DNA of 64,000 nucleotides from Chitinophaga solisilvae (lineage in GTDB: Bacteria; Bacteroidota; Bacteroidia; Chitinophagales; Chitinophagaceae): assembly GCF_009928525.1 (NCBI RefSeq), contig NZ_JAABOK010000009.1, forward strand, positions 1 through 64,000, in the 5' to 3' direction. Positions 53,801 through 61,266 of this stretch are shown here, in pieces. Each line of letters opens with the position of its first letter. Position 1 is the first letter of the stretch. The translations under genes and the position numbers were made by a program. A model generated the notes under the pieces. It searched no databases. It saw nothing but the letters and a program-made list of their open reading frames with translations, and had not been told where the DNA came from.

Positions 53801-54430
53801 ATGACTACAATTCCTGCTCACCTCGTCCCTAGCCGCAGCTTTAAAAGAGCGCATTACGATACAGAAAATATCTACTCCATCCTGGATGAAGCCCTGGTAT
53901 GTACTATCAGCTTTGTGATGGATAACAAGCCCTTTTCTATCCCTACCGCCTTTGTGCGTTATGAAGATAAAATCTATATACATGGCTCTGTAGGCAGCCA
54001 TTTTATACGTGAAATAGAAAAAGGATTACCGGTATGCATTACCGTTTCCCTGCTGGATGACCTGGTTATTGCCAAATCCGCTTTCCATTATTCTGTCAAT
54101 TACCGCTCCGTGGTCATCTTTGCCACACCGGAAAAGATTGAAGAAAAGGAACAGAAATCCGACGCGCTGAAATGGCTTGTGGAAAAAATCACGCCCAACA
54201 GCTGGGACAGCCTGCGCCCTATCCGGGACAACGAAATAAAAAAGACCACCATCCTGGCTTTCAGCCTGGAAGAAGCCTCTGCCAAAATACGTAGCGGACA
54301 GGTTATCAACGAAGACGAAGATAATCACCTGCCAATCTGGTCCGGCCTCATTCCACTCCGGAACAGCCGCCTGGCGCCCGTTCCGGATGAAACAAGCCTG
54401 CAGCTGCCATTACCGGAATACCTGAAATAA
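53801..54430 (+). CDS. pyridoxamine 5'-phosphate oxidase-family flavin-binding protein
   Basis: A 209-residue split-barrel FMN-binding protein: YDTENIYSILDEALVCTISFVMDNKPFSIPTAFVRYEDKIYIHGSVGSHF, then NYRSVVIFATPEKIEEKEQKSDALKWLVEKI. It belongs to the PNPOx-like/NimA-related group; members reduce nitro compounds, bind flavin or haem, and not all oxidise pyridoxamine phosphate. Divergent MocR gene is the likely regulator. The TAA stop is the first codon of palindrome E11. Confidence 0.9.
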   Translation: MTTIPAHLVPSRSFKRAHYDTENIYSILDEALVCTISFVMDNKPFSIPTAFVRYEDKIYIHGSVGSHFIREIEKGLPVCITVSLLDDLVIAKSAFHYSVNYRSVVIFATPEKIEEKEQKSDALKWLVEKITPNSWDSLRPIRDNEIKKTTILAFSLEEASAKIRSGQVINEDEDNHLPIWSGLIPLRNSRLAPVPDETSLQLPLPEYLK

Positions 54431-54560
54431 TTATGAATGATGAATTATGAATTATGAGTTATGAAATATGAGTTATAAGCGAAGATTTACGCGAACAATT
54501 ATTATCTTCTCATCAATCTTCGCATATAACTCATCATTCATAATTCATAATTCATCATTA
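54428..54560. repeat. palindromic element E11, type D
   Basis: The left arm (54428-54488) and right arm (54515-54560) share AATTATGAATTATGAATGATG-like ladder units, GAGTTATA and the core GCGAAGATT; the left arm carries an extra ladder stretch (GAGTTATGAAATAT). It begins on the stop codon of the PNPOx-like gene and ends 4 bp before the gntP ATG, so it also fills the gntP upstream region. Confidence 0.9.
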
Positions 54561-54564
54561 CTCC

Positions 54565-55899
54565 ATGGTTGTTTCCTTATTTCAGAGCGTACTTGGATTA
54601 CTGGCAGGAATTTTACTTATCATATTGCTGACGGCACGTTATAAGCTGCATGCCTTCTTTGCCTTGCTGATGGCGGCGGTACTGGCAGGTCTGATTTTTC
54701 AGCTGCCGTTTACGGAGATACTGGGAACCATCAAAACAGGTTTCGGGCAGATCATCGGGTCGCTGGGGCTGCTCATTATTCTGGGTACTACACTGGGGTT
54801 GATACTGGAGCATACCGGCAGTACTACCGTGCTCGCCGGCTATGTATTGCAGAAAATCGGCAGCAGCCGTTCTGCGCTGGCAGTGAATATCATCGGGTAT
54901 ATTGTGGGGATGCCCATCTTCTGTGACTCAGGATTTATTGTGCTAAGCGGCCTGAACAAAGCGATGGCCCGGCGCTCCGGTATATCGCTGATAGTAATGG
55001 CCTCTTCGCTGGCTACAGGACTATACGCCGTGCATTGCATGATGCCGCCTCATCCCGGCATTACCGCGGCTACCGGCACTATACATACGGATATCGGGAA
55101 GGTGATGCTGTATGGCCTGCTGATCGCCATACCAGCCGCCTTCTGCGGATATCTGTGGTCGGCCCGCGCCGGAAAACGTATACCCGCCCCAGTTATACAG
55201 GAAGAAGTGATTACGGCGCCAGCACGGCAACTGCCCACGGTATGGCAGGCAGTGCTGCCCGTTGCCATACCGGTATTGCTGATTGCACTGCGCTCTTTCT
55301 TTACGCTGGATAAAGCAGCCGATACCTGGCTGATAAAAATCCTCAATATTGCAGGCATTCCGGAAGTAGCCATCACTGCAGGTATAGCGCTGGCGCTCCT
55401 GACCGGCAACAGACAGGGATCTGCTGCACTACGCAAAATACTACCCGAAGGTGCAGAAAAAGCTGCCGGGATACTTGTTATTATCGGCGGTGGCAGCGCT
55501 TTCGGCGCTATCCTCACCAAAGCGGATATTGGTCATCATATTGCACAAAACCCCGCCATCACCGGCATGGGACTGCTACTCCCCTTCCTGATTACTGCGA
55601 TACTGAAAACGGCTCAGGGATCGTCTACCGTAGCTATTATCACCGCGGCTTCTATCGTACAGCCGTTACTGTTATCCCTCGGACTGGATACTGAGAACGG
55701 CCGTATACTCTGCACCCTGGCGATGGGTGCAGGTTCCATGCTCATATCGCATACCAACGATGCCTACTTCTGGGTAATAGCCCGATTCTCCGGCCTGGAG
55801 GTGAAGGATATGCTCCGCGTGTATACTGTCAGCACCATCTTTATGGGAATAACAGCCATGGCAGCCGTATATCTGATCAGCCTCTTAATAAATACCTAA
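54565..55899 (+). CDS. GntP-family gluconate:H+ symporter
   Basis: A 444-residue membrane transporter with about 12 helices. Family signatures: FGQIIGSLGLLIILGTTLGLILEHTG, VGMPIFCDSGFIVLSGL, HCMMPPHPGITAA, ILKTAQGSSTVAIITAASIV, MGAGSMLISHTNDAYFWVIARFSG. Imports gluconate or a related sugar acid. No gluconokinase is encoded nearby. Confidence 0.92.
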   Translation: MVVSLFQSVLGLLAGILLIILLTARYKLHAFFALLMAAVLAGLIFQLPFTEILGTIKTGFGQIIGSLGLLIILGTTLGLILEHTGSTTVLAGYVLQKIGSSRSALAVNIIGYIVGMPIFCDSGFIVLSGLNKAMARRSGISLIVMASSLATGLYAVHCMMPPHPGITAATGTIHTDIGKVMLYGLLIAIPAAFCGYLWSARAGKRIPAPVIQEEVITAPARQLPTVWQAVLPVAIPVLLIALRSFFTLDKAADTWLIKILNIAGIPEVAITAGIALALLTGNRQGSAALRKILPEGAEKAAGILVIIGGGSAFGAILTKADIGHHIAQNPAITGMGLLLPFLITAILKTAQGSSTVAIITAASIVQPLLLSLGLDTENGRILCTLAMGAGSMLISHTNDAYFWVIARFSGLEVKDMLRVYTVSTIFMGITAMAAVYLISLLINT

Positions 55900-55909
55900 C
55901 ACAACGTCA

Positions 55910-56108
55910 CTGAGGAGCGGAGATAAATTATGAATTATCAATGATGAATGACGAGTTAAGAGCGGAGATAAATTATCCTCCAAGCACGAATCAGCATAAA
56001 AAAGAATTACGAACTACAAATCATAAACAAAAACCAAACAGATGAATGCTGACCATTCCCTCCGTTCTTCGCTTTCATTCGCAATTCGTAATTCGCAATT
56101 CGTAATTA
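55910..56108. repeat. composite palindromic element E12 (types D and A)
   Basis: On the left GAGCGGAGATAAATTAT occurs twice in direct orientation (55915-55931, 55960-55976) around type D ladder sequence; on the right is a type A arm (TTCTTCGC...ATTCGCAATTCGTAATT, 56060-56107). The arms are of different types and do not form one clean hairpin. It lies between gntP and the 45-aa ORF, against the 3' ends of both. Confidence 0.75.
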
Positions 56109-56127
56109 ATAATCTAAATGCCTGTTG

Positions 56128-56265
56128 CTAAAATAGCTTAATATCAATGCATTCAAACGTGTGGGGAGGCAAGGTAGCGGCTTTCATTCTTTTGTCGTTG
56201 GCCTCGCTCAGTTTAGAGATTTTCATTTTACTGATGTCAAGTTTTTTCCTGATCTTCTTTTTCAT
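56128..56265 (-). CDS. 45-aa RiPP-precursor-like peptide
   Basis: A short ORF: MKKKIRKKLDISKMKISKL, then SEANDKRMKAATLPPHTFE, then CIDIKLF and TAG. The Lys-rich start with KKLDISKMKISKLSE resembles leaders of Bacteroidota RiPP precursors (KKLxLxKLKISKLxE), and the tail holds two Thr and one Cys that could be modified. There is no Gly-Gly site and no modifying enzyme gene adjacent. ATG start, no overlap with other genes, convergent with gntP. Could be an orphan precursor, a remnant or a chance ORF. Confidence 0.45.
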   Translation of the reverse strand: MKKKIRKKLDISKMKISKLSEANDKRMKAATLPPHTFECIDIKLF

Positions 56266-56401
56266 AAAACGTGGTTTAAATCAAAAAAATAAGGTTCGTT
56301 TATGAATATACGTTAAACCGTGGATTTATGCAAAAAAGGTTAAGGGAAACTGATAGTTTGGTTTTAAAAACTAGTTTAATGATATCCTTATCAACGGCAA
56401 A

Positions 56402-57283
56402 TTATTTATTAACAGGAGATGAACGTAAGATATCCTTCACCGTTTCACCGGGTAATACGCGGAACACCGGGATCTGTATACCATACTTATCACAGAGGGA
56501 TAAAATGGCCCTGTCTATCTCCGCCGCATCATAACGGGAGCTGAAATGCCCCAGTATCAGCTGTTCTATGGTAATACCGCTCACCATCTCCATCACCTCT
56601 TCCAGCCGGCTGTGCAGGTTCTTATGGGCGTGCACCGGTATATCTTCCTCACCTCCCAGGAAGGTGGCTTCATGTATCAAGGTACGGGAGCCGTCCCATG
56701 TAGAGGGGTCGGCGACCGGCGTATCACCGGAATAACTCAGGATCGTGGTACGTACTTCTGTGGTGGTACTCTCCTTCCCATGTTCCAGGCTGATCCTGGC
56801 TATTTCTGCGTTGGAGAGTCCTGCCAGCTCCGGCTTCAGCTTACGCTTCGTTTCTATCAGCTGGTAACCCAGGCTGCGGGTAATATGCTTTTCGGTACGT
56901 ACATGCTCGTTACGCAGGGGTATGACCAGCATATCTTTGTGAATCCTGATTTCATCGCCCGGACTAACGGGCATCCATATACTCCCGGTGGCATAGGCAT
57001 CGAAGCGGCTGATAAATTCTGCCAGTGCAGGAAAGAATTTGCTGTCGCGGGGATAGCAGATAACCGGAAGACCGTCCCGCGCATTCAGCTGATTCAGTTG
57101 CAACAATCCGGTAAGATGATCTCTGTCGGCATGCGAAATGAAAATGTGATTAACTTTCCGGCTCTTCTGGAGCAAGGCGGCAGTTACGCCATCGCCGGCG
57201 TCAAAAAGTACGCCTGCTTCTTCTATAAAATACCATGTAGAAAACAGGGCGGTGGAATACCCGCTTATCGTCAATTGTTTCAT
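56402..57283 (-). CDS. ribonuclease Z-like MBL-fold hydrolase
   Basis: A 293-residue metallo-beta-lactamase-fold protein: MKQLTISGYSTALFSTWYFIEEAGVLFDAG start, metal motif FISHADRDHLTGL in place of the usual HxHxDH, ILSYSGDTPV, LIHEATFLGGEED, LILGHFSSRYDAAEI. The order fits tRNase Z / ElaC-like proteins, but the first His motif is HADRDH. Start chosen at ATG 57283, where homologous folds begin; the longer reading adds 36 residues. Divergent from the P-type ATPase gene. Confidence 0.82.
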   Translation of the reverse strand: MKQLTISGYSTALFSTWYFIEEAGVLFDAGDGVTAALLQKSRKVNHIFISHADRDHLTGLLQLNQLNARDGLPVICYPRDSKFFPALAEFISRFDAYATGSIWMPVSPGDEIRIHKDMLVIPLRNEHVRTEKHITRSLGYQLIETKRKLKPELAGLSNAEIARISLEHGKESTTTEVRTTILSYSGDTPVADPSTWDGSRTLIHEATFLGGEEDIPVHAHKNLHSRLEEVMEMVSGITIEQLILGHFSSRYDAAEIDRAILSLCDKYGIQIPVFRVLPGETVKDILRSSPVNK

Positions 57284-57360
57284 ACTGCAAGGTAAAAATA
57301 TCCCCCTGCTTTTTGCAACCACCGTGTAAAAATAGACTGGGCGCGGTAATGAAGAATCAT

Positions 57361-57469
57361 TACTTTTGTATGGAAGGTTGTCATCAGCCACCCCGTAAAT
57401 ACAAACAGTCTCTTTTTTAAGCCATCATCAGTATTAATAACTAATACGCTTTGTAAGCGTGTGCTGATG
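57361..57469 (+). promoter_or_regulatory. promoter and structured 5' leader of the P1B ATPase gene
   Basis: TACTTTTG at 57361-57368 is a perfect -7 box. The leader of about 120 nt then contains a nested hairpin: CATCAG (57426-57431) pairs with CTGATG (57464-57469), enclosing ACGCTT (57446-57451) with AAGCGT (57455-57460). No known riboswitch class was recognised; metal-responsive control is a guess from the gene's function. Confidence 0.4.
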
Positions 57470-57502
57470 TTTTGTGCCATGTTAAAACATAACCCAATGA
57501 AC

Positions 57503-59551
57503 ATGAAAGATAATACCACCGCAACCCCGGCCGCAACAAAGGCTATACCGGCAGACAAACCGGCTCCTCATGTACATGCTCCCGGAGAAGATCACGGTCA
57601 CGAACACACGATGATGATTTTCGGTAAAAACACCGAATTATATTTCAGCCTGTTATGCGGCGCCTTATCCGGCCTCGCCTGGCTGTTAACCAACGCCGGC
57701 GGTGCGCCTTCCTGGCTGCCGCTATCACTCCTGATAGGCGCTTATTTCTTCGGTGGTTTCTATACTGCCAAAGAAGCTGTTCAAACAGTAGCCAAAGGAG
57801 GTTTTGAGATAGATTTTCTCATGCTGGTTGCCGCTATCGGCGCTGCTATCCTCGGTAAATGGCAGGAAGGTTCCCTGCTGCTGTTCCTCTTCAGCCTCGG
57901 ACACTCCCTGGAACATTATGCCATGGAAAAAGCACGTAAATCCATCGCTGCCCTGGCCGATCTCGCGCCTAAAACCGCCCTGCTCAAAACTGCCGGCGGC
58001 ATTACGGAAGTAGATACGGCTCAACTGAAACCAGGCGATATTATCATTGTAAAACCCAATACTAAAATATCTGCCGACGGCGTAGTCGTAGATGGTAACA
58101 GCAGCGTAAACCAGGCTCCCATCACAGGAGAGAGCGTACCGGTAGATAAAACAGCAGTTGACGACCGCAATAATATAGACCTGAAAAAGGCGGCGCAGCT
58201 GGATGCTAAATACCGCGTATTCTCTGGTGCTATCAACGGCAACGGCTCTCTGGAAGTCATGGTGAGTCAGCCTGCCAGCGACTCCACCATTTCCAGGCTG
58301 GTAAAACTTGTCAATGAAGCGCAGACACAGAAATCGCCTACACAGCAATTCACGGATAAATTTGAACGCTATTTTGTACCGGCCGTACTGATACTGGTGG
58401 TGCTGCTCTGCTTCGCCTTCCTGGTCATCAATGAACCTTTCAGCGCCAGCTTTTACAGGGCCATGTCTGTGCTGGTTGCTGCCAGCCCATGCGCGCTGGC
58501 CATCTCCACACCCAGCGCCGTGCTTAGCGGCGTAGCACGTGCTGCCAAAATGGGTGTACTGATCAAAGGCGGCCGCCCGCTGGAAGATCTCGGCAATCTC
58601 ACGGCCGTAGCTTTTGATAAAACAGGAACACTCACGGAAGGAAAACCTAAACTTACACAAGTACTTCCGCTCAACGGCATCACCGAGCAGGAACTGCTGC
58701 AGGCGGCCATCGCCGTGGAAGCACTCAGCGATCACCCATTGGCTAAAGCCATCGTGCGCGATGGTAAAACAAAACTCGGCAGCACGCCCGTTCCTCAGGC
58801 GCAATCACTGGAAGCTGTACTGGGCAAAGGTATCCGGGCCACGCTCGATAACATACCGGTATTTATCGGCAACCTCGCCCTGTTCGAAGCGCTGGACGAT
58901 AACCGCCCTTCTCCTGCCATCATCCAACAGGTGCAGGCACTGGAAGCCGGTGGTAATACTACCATGATCGTCCGGAAAGACAAACAATACGCCGGCATCC
59001 TCGCCATGATGGATACTCCCCGCGCAGAAGCCGCACAGGTACTGCAGGATCTCAAAAAATCCGGTATCCGCCGCATGATTATGCTCACCGGCGATAACCA
59101 ACAGGTAGCCGACGCCGTTGCAAAAGAAATAGGCATCACCGATGCCTGGGGCGGACTTCTCCCGGAACAGAAAGTGGATGCCATCAGAAAACTGGCGCAA
59201 CAGGAAAATAAGGTGGCCATGGTCGGCGACGGCGTCAACGACGCACCCGCTATGGCCAACAGCACCGTAGGCATCGCTATGGGCGCCGCCGGCTCCGACG
59301 TTGCTCTCGAAACCGCCGACATCGCCCTCATGGGCGACAAACTCGATCTGCTCCCCTTCGCCATAGGGCTCAGCCGGAAAGCCAGCCGCATCATCAAACA
59401 AAACCTCTGGATGAGCCTCGGCATGGTAGCCATACTCATTCCACTCACCATCACCGGCATAGCATCTATTGGCCCCGCGGTAATGGCGCATGAAGGATCT
59501 ACGCTGGTGGTTGTTTTTAATGGGCTGAGGTTACTGGCGTACCGGAAATAA
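57503..59551 (+). CDS. P1B-4-type heavy-metal-translocating ATPase
   Basis: A 682-residue transporter with a His-rich N-terminus (HVHAPGEDHGHEH) and no CxxC metal-binding domain. Membrane motif SPC (328-330) replaces CPC, phosphorylation motif DKTGT at 372, hinge GDGVNDAPA, and HEGST at about 663 in the last helix. SPC plus HEGxT marks subgroup P1B-4, which exports Co2+, Zn2+ or Fe2+. Start taken as ATG 57503 (MKDNTTATP); ATG 57497 is equally possible, and GTG 57461 would lie too near the promoter. Palindrome E13 begins 2 bp after its stop. Confidence 0.92.
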   Translation: MKDNTTATPAATKAIPADKPAPHVHAPGEDHGHEHTMMIFGKNTELYFSLLCGALSGLAWLLTNAGGAPSWLPLSLLIGAYFFGGFYTAKEAVQTVAKGGFEIDFLMLVAAIGAAILGKWQEGSLLLFLFSLGHSLEHYAMEKARKSIAALADLAPKTALLKTAGGITEVDTAQLKPGDIIIVKPNTKISADGVVVDGNSSVNQAPITGESVPVDKTAVDDRNNIDLKKAAQLDAKYRVFSGAINGNGSLEVMVSQPASDSTISRLVKLVNEAQTQKSPTQQFTDKFERYFVPAVLILVVLLCFAFLVINEPFSASFYRAMSVLVAASPCALAISTPSAVLSGVARAAKMGVLIKGGRPLEDLGNLTAVAFDKTGTLTEGKPKLTQVLPLNGITEQELLQAAIAVEALSDHPLAKAIVRDGKTKLGSTPVPQAQSLEAVLGKGIRATLDNIPVFIGNLALFEALDDNRPSPAIIQQVQALEAGGNTTMIVRKDKQYAGILAMMDTPRAEAAQVLQDLKKSGIRRMIMLTGDNQQVADAVAKEIGITDAWGGLLPEQKVDAIRKLAQQENKVAMVGDGVNDAPAMANSTVGIAMGAAGSDVALETADIALMGDKLDLLPFAIGLSRKASRIIKQNLWMSLGMVAILIPLTITGIASIGPAVMAHEGSTLVVVFNGLRLLAYRK

Positions 59552-59553
59552 AT

Positions 59554-59699
59554 AATTACGAATTACGAATTATGAATTACGAATGAAGAAGCGAAGAGCT
59601 AAACGTAGATGAAAGGTGATAACTTAAAAATATCTTCCTTTAATCTACGTTTAGCTCTTCGCTTCTTCATTCGTAATTCGCAATTCGTAATTCGTAATT
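59554..59699. repeat. palindromic element E13, type A
   Basis: Arms of 63 bp (59554-59616, 59637-59699) with three mismatches and a 20-nt loop. Ladder AATTACG, core GAAGAAGCGAAGAGCTAAAC and then GTAGATTAAAGG. The base after AATG (A here, C in E1, T in E6) is matched in its own opposite arm. Confidence 0.97.
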
Positions 59700-59806
59700 A
59701 TCCGGACGCGGCGCAGGAGCCCGCCCACAGCCACTCAATAAAAAAGGCGGATAGCCGAATTAAAATTTCCGTTCAGACCATTTCAGGATTTCCATATCGT
59801 TTTATT

Positions 59807-60550
59807 TTACGGGTTGCTTTTAGCATGTGCTTCCAGTAACTGTAACGTATGAATAATGGACTTGTTGCTTGCCCAGCTTTCATGTCCGGGGATGATATAT
59901 GCAGGACGCGGATACTTTTGCTGCAGCCTGCGGAGTGACTGCGGCCACGCCTTCAGGTTGGATTCGGCGATGTAGCCCATCTCCTGGTTGTCAACGCTCT
60001 TGATGAGGCAGCCACCATACAGGATACGTGCATCCTTCGCCCATATCACTATGTTATCTGCCGTATGACCCTCGCCTGCAAAAAAGGTTTGCAATGCGTG
60101 CTGTCCTACGCGGAATACAGTATCTTTCGTGAAACGGAATGCTGCCTCCTGCTCCTTTTTCTGCCGGCAGATCTGATAAGTCTGCTCTGTAGAATATGTT
60201 TTGATACCCTTCTTCCTGAAATAATCAAATCCTCCTGTTCTGTCTGCATGCGAATGCGTGGCAATACATATCACCGCGGGCTGATGATGTTTCTGTTCGA
60301 TACTATCCAGCAACGGTTGCAGCTGTGCAGTGTCCCACGGACAATCAATAATAACAGTACCCTTATTTGTTACTACATACATTCCGTTGGCCGGATACAA
60401 CTTACCGGCCCACTCGTGCCAGGTAGTATAAATGTAATAATCTCCCGTAAGATGTCTGATTTCCAATCCGCCGGAACGCTGCTGGGCAAAAGCGTTCAGG
60501 CTACAGCAAATACCGATGACCGCAGTGGTCATCTTCTTTAAAATATTCAT
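59807..60550 (-). CDS. subclass B1 metallo-beta-lactamase
   Basis: A 247-residue exported enzyme (signal peptide ...CCSLNAFAQ). All six B1 zinc ligands are present: His99, His101 and Asp103 in THSHADRTGG, His162 in GEGHTADN, Cys181 in YGGCLIKS, His223 in IPGHESW. This matches B1 enzymes of Bacteroidota, which hydrolyse penicillins, cephalosporins and carbapenems in the periplasm. Start chosen at ATG 60550 before the signal peptide. No mobile element nearby, so it is probably intrinsic. Confidence 0.93.
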   Translation of the reverse strand: MNILKKMTTAVIGICCSLNAFAQQRSGGLEIRHLTGDYYIYTTWHEWAGKLYPANGMYVVTNKGTVIIDCPWDTAQLQPLLDSIEQKHHQPAVICIATHSHADRTGGFDYFRKKGIKTYSTEQTYQICRQKKEQEAAFRFTKDTVFRVGQHALQTFFAGEGHTADNIVIWAKDARILYGGCLIKSVDNQEMGYIAESNLKAWPQSLRRLQQKYPRPAYIIPGHESWASNKSIIHTLQLLEAHAKSNP

Positions 60551-60693
60551 AAGCAAAAAGTGTGAGCACACGAAGGTAGCAAGATTTACCGTTGGTGTAT
60601 TTTTTTTATGAGGAATACAGAAGAATGTATCTTAGTAGTGTTTCCGACTGCTACATACACCATAAATTTTCCTTTACCCCCTCAACTACGTTT

Positions 60694-61221
60694 ATGAAAA
60701 AAACATTTTTTATCCTGCTGATGATGGCATCAGTACAGGGTTACAGTCAGGATGCAACGCCTACCCTGAAAACAATTCTATTATCTCAGCTGAAAAGCAC
60801 ACATGACGCCAAAGACTGGTTCGTGCCCGTGAATACAGCGCTGGAAGGTCTTACTCCGGAGCAGGCCAACTGGAAAGACAACAGCGGGAATCACTCTATC
60901 GCACAGCTGGTGCAGCACCTGATCTTCTGGAATGAATGGCAGCTGGAAAAATTCAACGGCAAGACCGACAAATCATTCAGCGGCGATAACAACGAAACAT
61001 TCGTGGTAGCCGATCAGCATGCCTGGAATGCCAGCGTTAAAAAAATCGATGACATTATGAAAGGCTGGGAAAATGTGGTGAACACGACCGATCCTAAAAA
61101 GATGGGCAACTGGTACGATGTGGTGGCGCATATCTCCGCGCATAACGCGTATCATATCGGGCAGATCGTGTATATCCGCAAGCTGCAGGGCAGCTGGAAT
61201 CCTGACAAAGGTGTAAAATAA
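60694..61221 (+). CDS. exported DinB-family protein
   Basis: A 175-residue protein with signal peptide (FILLMMASVQGYSQ) and a DinB four-helix bundle: GLTPEQANWKDNSGNHSIAQLVQHLIFWNEWQLEKF, then DVVAHISAHNAYHIGQIVYIRKLQG. Metal-ligand His residues are in VQHLI and the AHNAYH pair. Start chosen at ATG 60694 since the signal peptide begins there. Function unknown. Confidence 0.88.
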   Translation: MKKTFFILLMMASVQGYSQDATPTLKTILLSQLKSTHDAKDWFVPVNTALEGLTPEQANWKDNSGNHSIAQLVQHLIFWNEWQLEKFNGKTDKSFSGDNNETFVVADQHAWNASVKKIDDIMKGWENVVNTTDPKKMGNWYDVVAHISAHNAYHIGQIVYIRKLQGSWNPDKGVK

Positions 61222-61223
61222 AA

Positions 61224-61249
61224 CGCCGGCAGTGCTGTCACTACCGGCG
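61224..61249. terminator. bidirectional hairpin between the DinB and mgtA genes
   Basis: CGCCGGCAGTG pairs with CACTACCGGCG (one mismatch) around a CTGT loop. It lies between the convergent stops (61221 and 61267) and can end both transcripts. Confidence 0.75.
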
Positions 61250-61266
61250 CGGGCAACTAAAACGGA

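Noticed and set aside
53717..54001. 95-residue N-terminal extension of the MocR gene
   Set aside because: It would overlap the divergent flavin-protein gene and its promoter; the GntR domain begins just after ATG 53716.
57370..57420. 16-codon ORF (MEGCHQPPRKYKQSLF) before the P1B ATPase gene, possible leader peptide
   Set aside because: Its ATG lies 1 bp after the -7 box, so transcription would start inside or after it. It is more likely untranslated leader.
8661..59699. Palindromes as simple rho-independent terminators
   Set aside because: Arms of 45-64 bp with AT-rich outer ladders, no GC stem plus U tract, and one copy in a divergent promoter region. Genuine terminators in the window (114-141, 28995-29018) look different. 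A termination role remains possible but not of the simple type.
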